This document shows positions 12,492 to 16,468 of a DNA stretch of 16,468 bases, one piece after another (position 1 is the first letter of the stretch; each line of letters opens with the position of its first letter). The notes below the pieces were generated by a model. It did not search any database, had not been told where the DNA came from, and saw nothing but the letters and a program-made list of their open reading frames with translations. Origin of the DNA: Streptomyces rubellomurinus (GTDB taxonomy: Bacteria; Actinomycetota; Actinomycetes; Streptomycetales; Streptomycetaceae); NCBI RefSeq assembly GCF_000961885.1, contig NZ_JZKH01000130.1, positions 1 to 16,468 of the forward strand, in the 5' to 3' direction. Both the position numbers and the translations under genes were made by a program.

Positions 12492-13568
12492 ATGCCATCC
12501 GCCGGCACCCTCACCGCACCCGCCCGTCCCGCCTCCATACCCGAGCGCGACCGCCGCGACGGCCAGGATGCCCCCGGCGCCGCCCGCCTCGCCGCCCGCG
12601 TCCTCGCCCTGCTGCTGCCCCACCGGCGCGCCGCCGACCCGGAGTTCGACGCCCGCCCGGAGCACTTCCCGCTCCAGCTCGCCCAGGTGGCCGACTTCAT
12701 CGCGGCGGGCGAGCCGATCCGGTTCACCCTGCCGGGCTTCCCCTGCAAGTCCCCCAACCCGGCGAAGGTGCTGGGCCACCTGCCCGACGAGGGCGAGCGC
12801 CTGTCGCTGACCTTCCTCGACGGCCTCTGCGCCGAGATCGGCCGCCTGTACGCGCCCGGCGCCCGCATCCTGATCTGCTCGGACGGGCACATCTTCGGGG
12901 ACCTCGTCCACGTCCCCGACCGCCACATCGACGAGTACTCCGACGCGCTGACGCGCATGATCGCCTCCGAGGGCCTGACCCGCCTGGACACCTTCGACCT
13001 GCGGGCCGTCCTCGGCGACCTGCCGCACGACGAGAAGCGCGCCCTGGTGCACGCCCGGTACGCCCCGGGCCTGGAAGAGTTGCGCGAGCAGGTGCTGGCG
13101 GACGAGGAGACCCGGCGGCTGTACCTCGGCATCACCCGGTTCCTCACCGAGGACTCGACCGGCTTCCCCGGTACCCGCTCGGCGCTGCAGCGGGACTGCC
13201 GCCGCCGCGCCTACGGGGTGATCCAACGCAGCCGGGCCTGGGGAGAGTTGATCGCCGAGCGACACCCCCGCTCGGTCCGGCTGTCGATCCACCCGCAGCC
13301 GGCCGGCGCGCCCAAGTTCGGCATCCGACTGCTCGCCGCGCCCGATGCCTGGACCACCCCCTGGCACTCCGCGGTGCTCCACCGTACGGACGGGAGCTGG
13401 GAGTTGCTGCGCAGCGAGGAGGCGGCCCGGCTCGGCCGCCCGGTGCTGCGGGACGGCCGGCCGAGCCATTACGAGAGCCACGACGAGAGCAGCGACGAGA
13501 GCAGCGACCAGGGCCAGGACCAGGGCCATGACGAGAGCCGCGACCAGGGCCACGACGGGGGCAGCTGA
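12492..13568 (+). CDS. Isonitrile (isocyanide) synthase, PvcA/IsnA/Dit1 family
   Basis: This 358-aa cytoplasmic enzyme belongs to the family that turns the amino group of L-Tyr or L-Trp into an isonitrile using ribulose-5-phosphate as carbon source. Family motifs in order: RFTLPGFPCKSPNPAKVLG (77-95) with the conserved Lys in KSPN; LPDEGERLSL (97-106); YAPGARILICSDGHIFGD (120-137); RAYGVIQRSRAWGEL (239-253); RLSIHPQP (263-270). The core ends near 326. After it comes a low-complexity tail to 358 of His, Asp, Glu, Ser and Gln (HDESSDESSDQGQDQGHDES), not part of the family and possibly metal-binding or just repeat expansion. ATG at 12492 has GGAGG 8 nt upstream. No PvcB/IsnB oxygenase gene follows; the neighbouring P450 replaces it. 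Tyr versus Trp cannot be told from sequence alone. Confidence 0.9.
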   Translation: MPSAGTLTAPARPASIPERDRRDGQDAPGAARLAARVLALLLPHRRAADPEFDARPEHFPLQLAQVADFIAAGEPIRFTLPGFPCKSPNPAKVLGHLPDEGERLSLTFLDGLCAEIGRLYAPGARILICSDGHIFGDLVHVPDRHIDEYSDALTRMIASEGLTRLDTFDLRAVLGDLPHDEKRALVHARYAPGLEELREQVLADEETRRLYLGITRFLTEDSTGFPGTRSALQRDCRRRAYGVIQRSRAWGELIAERHPRSVRLSIHPQPAGAPKFGIRLLAAPDAWTTPWHSAVLHRTDGSWELLRSEEAARLGRPVLRDGRPSHYESHDESSDESSDQGQDQGHDESRDQGHDGGS

Positions 13569-13583
13569 GCGCTCGACGTACGA

Positions 13584-13635
13584 CGCACGCCGGCCGGGCA
13601 GGAGGCCGCTACGCGCCCTGCCCGGCCGGTGTGCG
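13584..13635. terminator. Bidirectional hairpin terminator between isonitrile synthase and ABC ATPase genes
   Basis: Arms 13584-13602 and 13617-13635 pair over 19 bp with a single G-T wobble, around a 14-nt loop. It lies 16 bp past the isonitrile synthase stop. It also overlaps the 3' end of the convergent ABC ATPase gene, whose TAG stop (13609-13611) is in the loop and whose last codons form the right arm. The stem is very GC-rich without a T-tract, as is usual in actinomycetes. Confidence 0.75.
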
Positions 13636-14394
13636 GTGGTCGAAGGCGATCAGCGGATCGCCGGTGAGCGGGTGTTCGACCACCGCCGCCCGGACGCCGA
13701 AGACCTCGGCCAGCAGCTCGGCGGTCAGCACCTCGCGCGGCGCCCCGGAGGCCACCAGGGCGCCGTCGTGCAGGACGTGCAGCCGGTCGCAGACCGAGGC
13801 GGCGGCGTTGAGGTCGTGCAGCGCGACCAGGGTGGTGCGCCGCTGTTCCCGCAGCAGGGCCAGGAGTTCGACCTGGTGCCGGACGTCGAGGTGGTTGGTC
13901 GGCTCGTCCAGGACCAGGACGTCGGGCTGCTGGGCGAGGGCGCGGGCGAGCAGCACCCGCTGCCGTTCGCCGCCGGAGAGTTGGGCGAAGCGGCGGTCGG
14001 CGGCGGCCGCCATGCCGACCCGGGCCAGCGCCTCGGCGGTGATCCGGTGGTCCTCGGCGTCGTCGGCGGCGAACGCCCCCTTGTAGGGGGTGCGGCCCAT
14101 CGCGACGACCTCGCGCACGCTCAACTCGAAGTCACCGCCGCGCTCCTGGGGAAGGGCGGCGATGTGCCGGGCGGACTGCGCGGGCCGCAGCGCGGCCACG
14201 TCCCGCCCGGCGAGCAGCACCCGCCCGGCGCTCGGCCGCAGGTGCCGGTAGACGGTGCGCAGCAGGCTGGACTTGCCGCTGCCGTTGGGGCCGACGAGTC
14301 CGGCAATCTCGCCGTCCTCGGCGACGAGGTGGACTCCGGCCACCACCCGCCGGCCGGCCAGGGTGACGCTCAGGTCCTCGACGGCGATCCTCAC
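13609..14394 (-). CDS. Siderophore/metal-chelate ABC transporter ATPase (FepC/FecE-like)
   Basis: This 261-aa ATP-hydrolysing subunit sits on the cytoplasmic side of the importer. Walker A is GPNGSGKSS (35-43), Q-loop LPQ (81-83), signature LSGGERQRVLLARAL (139-153), Walker B VLVLDEPTNHLD (159-170), and switch His HD at 193-194. The TPYKG segment after the Q-loop and the short tail are usual for the FepC/FhuC/BtuD branch, which imports ferric siderophores, heme or cobalamin. GTG at 14394 overlaps the permease stop by 4 bp (GTGA), so translation is coupled to the permease. A possible extension upstream in frame is only a shadow of the permease gene. It is the last gene of the operon and converges on the isonitrile synthase gene. 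Confidence 0.93.
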   Translation of the reverse strand: MRIAVEDLSVTLAGRRVVAGVHLVAEDGEIAGLVGPNGSGKSSLLRTVYRHLRPSAGRVLLAGRDVAALRPAQSARHIAALPQERGGDFELSVREVVAMGRTPYKGAFAADDAEDHRITAEALARVGMAAAADRRFAQLSGGERQRVLLARALAQQPDVLVLDEPTNHLDVRHQVELLALLREQRRTTLVALHDLNAAASVCDRLHVLHDGALVASGAPREVLTAELLAEVFGVRAAVVEHPLTGDPLIAFDHRTPAGQGA

Positions 14395-15482
14395 TTGGGC
14401 TCCAGTCGTCGGTCCAGCAGGTAGAGCAGGGTGGGGGCGCCGAGGACCGCGGTGACCACGCCGATGGGCAGTTCCTGGCCGTCCAAGGCGGTGCGGGCGG
14501 CGGTGTCGACGACGACGAGCAGGACGGCGCCGGTGAGGGCGGACAGGGGCAGCAGGCGGCGGTGGTCGCCGCCGACGAGGAGTCGGCACACGTGCGGCAC
14601 CATGAGTCCGACGAAGCCGATGGCGCCGGAGACGGCGACCAGGACGCCGGTGAGCAGGCTGGTGACGACGAAGACCTCGCGGCGCAGCCGGGTGACGTCG
14701 ATGCCGAGTCCGGCGGCGGTCTCGTCGCCCATGAGGAGGGCGTTGAGGCCGCGGGCGCGGGCCTGGAGGAGGGCGAGTGCGAGTGCCACGGCTGCTGCGG
14801 GGAGGGCGAGTTGGGCCCAGACGGCGCCGCCGAGGCTGCCCATGAGCCAGAACAGCACGCCGCGGGTCTGCTGTTCGTCGCGGGTCTGCAGGACGAGGTA
14901 GCTGGTGAGGCCGCCGAGGAACTGGGCGATGCCGATGCCGGCGAGGACGAGGCGCAGGGGGGCGAAGCCGCCGCCGCGGCGGGCGATCAGCCAGACCAGG
15001 GCGAAGGCGGCGAGGGCGCCGGTGAAGGCGGCGAGGGAGACGGTGAGGCCGAGGGCGCTGCCGAAGGTGAGGTCGAGGCCGAGGGTGGTGCCGAGGACGA
15101 CGGCGGCGACGGCGCCGAGGGAGGCGCCGGAGGAGATGCCGAGCAGGTAGGGGTCGGCGAGGGGGTTGCGGACGATGGCCTGGACGGCGGTGCCGACCAG
15201 GCCGAGTCCGGCGCCGACGACGGCGGCCAGCAGGGCGCGGGGCAAGCGCAGTTGCCAGACGATGAGGTCGCGGGTGCCGGGTTCGGGGGTGCGTCCGGTG
15301 AGGCGGCGGGCGATCACGGCCCAGACTTCGCCGGGTGGGATGTCGACGGAGCCGAGGGAGACGGCGGCGGTGAGGGCGAGGAGCAGGGCGGCGGTGAGGG
15401 CGGCGGCCAGCGGCCCGGCCCGCAGGGTGCGGGCCGGGCGCCGGGTGCTGCTCGTGGCGGGGGCGGGGGTGGCCGAAGTCAC
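14391..15482 (-). CDS. Siderophore/metal-chelate ABC transporter permease, FecCD (BtuC) family
   Basis: This 363-aa inner-membrane permease probably has ten helices and forms the channel as a homodimer, since only one permease gene is present between binding protein and ATPase genes. Family motifs are WQLRLPRALLAAVVGAGLGL followed by VGTAVQAIVRNPLADPYLLG, the classic FecCD block near 75-115, and GFVGLMVPHVCRLLVGGDHR (about 288-307), which contacts the ATPase. Its Ala/Leu-rich composition and very high GC are normal for the host. GTG at 15482 starts 3 bp after the binding-protein stop, with AGGA of its ribosome binding site overlapping that stop region. It acts with the flanking genes to import an iron or other metal chelate. 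Confidence 0.93.
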   Translation of the reverse strand: MTSATPAPATSSTRRPARTLRAGPLAAALTAALLLALTAAVSLGSVDIPPGEVWAVIARRLTGRTPEPGTRDLIVWQLRLPRALLAAVVGAGLGLVGTAVQAIVRNPLADPYLLGISSGASLGAVAAVVLGTTLGLDLTFGSALGLTVSLAAFTGALAAFALVWLIARRGGGFAPLRLVLAGIGIAQFLGGLTSYLVLQTRDEQQTRGVLFWLMGSLGGAVWAQLALPAAAVALALALLQARARGLNALLMGDETAAGLGIDVTRLRREVFVVTSLLTGVLVAVSGAIGFVGLMVPHVCRLLVGGDHRRLLPLSALTGAVLLVVVDTAARTALDGQELPIGVVTAVLGAPTLLYLLDRRLEPK

Positions 15483-15485
15483 GTC

Positions 15486-16468
15486 CTACTGGCCACTCTT
15501 GGCGGTGTCGGGCTTGACGAGGTCGGGGTGGACGGTGGCGGCGATCTGCCGGACGGCGTCGGCGTTGCGCACGCCCGCGATGGTGGTGGCTTCGGAGCCG
15601 AGGCGGATGAAGTGCCCCTGCTGGACGGCCTTCAGGCCCTGGGTGGCGGGGAAGCTGCGCAGGAAGGCCTCGGCGTCGTCGTAGGCCTTGCGGGTGGCGT
15701 CCTCGCTGCCGCGGTTGCGGACGGCGAGCTGGATCCAGTCGGGGTTCTTGGCGACGACGTCCTCCCAGCTGCCGGGCTTGAAGTCGGCGTCGCAGTCGGC
15801 GAAGACGTTGCGTGCGCCGGCCAGGGTGATGACGGCGTTGGCGACCTGTCGGCCGCAGACGGCAGTCGGCTGCTTGGTGCCGGCGTCGAAGTCGAAGAGG
15901 AAGTAGCTGGGGCGCTGTTCGGCGGGGACGGCGGCGAGTGCGGTGCGGACTTCGCCGATCCGCTGTTCCATGCCGGTGACGAGTTCCTCGGCGCGGGCGG
16001 CGGTGCCGGTGACGGCGCCGACGCGGCGCAGGTCGTCCTCGACGGCGGCGAGGTCGGTGCGCGGCGCCTTGGCGGCCTTGGGGGTGCCGGCGCAGGCGGT
16101 GGAGAGGAGTTGGACGTGCTGGATGCCGGCCGCCGCGTACTCCTCCTCGCTGGGGGCGGTGGCGGCGCCGCCCATCATCGGCATCGCGCCGAAGGTGTCG
16201 AGGTAGAGGTCGGCGCCGGAACCGAGGAGCTTCTCCTTGGGGATGGTCTTGTCGCCGAGGACGGGCACCTTGGCGCCCTGGTCGGCGAGTTCGGCGGGCA
16301 GGGTGCCCTTGCCGGGCGGGAAGCCGGTGCCGATGACGCGGTCGCCGGCGCCGAGTCGCAGCAGCATCTCAAGGCTGGCCGCGTTGCTGGTGACGATCTT
16401 CGTCGGTGCCTTGGTGACGGTGGTCTCCTTGCCCGCGCAATCGGCGACCTTGACGGGGAAGCCGCTCG
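15486..16468 (-). CDS. ABC transporter substrate-binding protein (FecB/BtuF/FepB type), 5' end missing
   Basis: The gene runs off the right edge of the window: about 326 residues are visible and the signal peptide and lipobox lie outside. The visible start (GFPVKVADCAGKETTVTKAP, then TKIVTSNAASLEMLLRLG) continues unbroken before the Met codon at 16367, and is the usual opening of a class III periplasmic binding protein for ferric siderophores, heme or cobalamin. It goes on to DRVIGTG and later the helical backbone and second lobe (SWEDVVAKNPDWIQLAVRNR). In Gram-positive bacteria it would be a lipoprotein on the outer face of the membrane, passing its ligand to the permease. The ligand is unknown. 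The operon promoter, where an iron- or copper-regulator site might be, is outside the window. Confidence 0.92.
   Translation of the reverse strand, partial: SGFPVKVADCAGKETTVTKAPTKIVTSNAASLEMLLRLGAGDRVIGTGFPPGKGTLPAELADQGAKVPVLGDKTIPKEKLLGSGADLYLDTFGAMPMMGGAATAPSEEEYAAAGIQHVQLLSTACAGTPKAAKAPRTDLAAVEDDLRRVGAVTGTAARAEELVTGMEQRIGEVRTALAAVPAEQRPSYFLFDFDAGTKQPTAVCGRQVANAVITLAGARNVFADCDADFKPGSWEDVVAKNPDWIQLAVRNRGSEDATRKAYDDAEAFLRSFPATQGLKAVQQGHFIRLGSEATTIAGVRNADAVRQIAATVHPDLVKPDTAKSGQ

Noticed and set aside
12375..13553. 392-aa minus-strand open frame opposite the isonitrile synthase, starting with a Val/Ala/Leu repeat
   Set aside because: It is a shadow of the high-GC isonitrile synthase gene; the hydrophobic start is just the antisense of the HDES tail and no family is recognisable.
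14395..14589. Longer N-terminus for the ABC ATPase inside the permease gene
   Set aside because: The added residues are Arg/Pro-rich antiframe translation of the permease; GTG 14394 gives the normal ATPase length and a 4-bp stop/start overlap.

Overview
The window is very GC-rich, with strong G/C bias at third codon positions, GTG as well as ATG starts and purine-rich ribosome binding sites. Its gene families (DUF6461 protein, SigC-like ECF sigma factor, HdeD/DUF308 membrane protein) are typical of actinomycetes, and it looks like Streptomyces, Kitasatospora or a close relative. No rRNA, tRNA, insertion sequence or CRISPR array was seen.

Left part (1-7640), miscellaneous metabolism and transport. 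The 3' end of an enoyl-CoA hydratase gene (1-370, +) converges on a two-RCK-domain CASTOR/POLLUX-like ion channel protein (457-2397, -). The channel gene is divergent from an HdeD/DUF308 membrane protein (2653-3252, +). Two minus-strand genes follow: a DUF6461 protein (3382-4086) and a family III (CaiB/BaiF) CoA-transferase (4175-5671). Divergent from these are a metallo-beta-lactamase-fold hydrolase of the N-acyl-homoserine lactonase type (5950-6645, +) and a Met/His-rich membrane protein (6762-7640, +).

Middle (7983-8856). A small zinc-finger protein, probably an anti-sigma factor (7983-8231, -), is divergent from an ECF sigma factor that closely resembles Mycobacterium tuberculosis SigC (8287-8856, +).

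Right part (9047-16468), the most interesting region. Four plus-strand genes run in line: a 119-aa unknown protein, a DHA2-type MFS exporter, a cytochrome P450, and an isonitrile (isocyanide) synthase of the PvcA/IsnA/Dit1 family. The usual bacterial partner, a PvcB/IsnB Fe(II)/2-oxoglutarate oxygenase, is absent, and a P450 takes its place as in the yeast DIT1-DIT2 pair. This predicts a small pathway that makes an amino-acid-derived isonitrile, modifies it oxidatively and exports it. Converging on it is a complete FecBCD-type siderophore/metal-chelate ABC importer (ATPase, permease and binding protein, the last cut by the window end). Together the two blocks suggest a metallophore system. Copper is the most attractive guess, because isonitriles bind copper and because M. 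tuberculosis SigC has been linked to copper acquisition and to an isonitrile lipopeptide cluster. The copper link is an inference from gene context, not something the sequence proves.

Short tandem repeats are common at gene edges and inside genes: 11-, 9- and 10-bp arrays upstream of three genes, repeats across two stop codons, and repeats in an inter-domain linker and a C-terminal tail. Two related AT-richer hairpins made of 7-bp words (397-451 and 8919-8987) stand out from the rest of the DNA.
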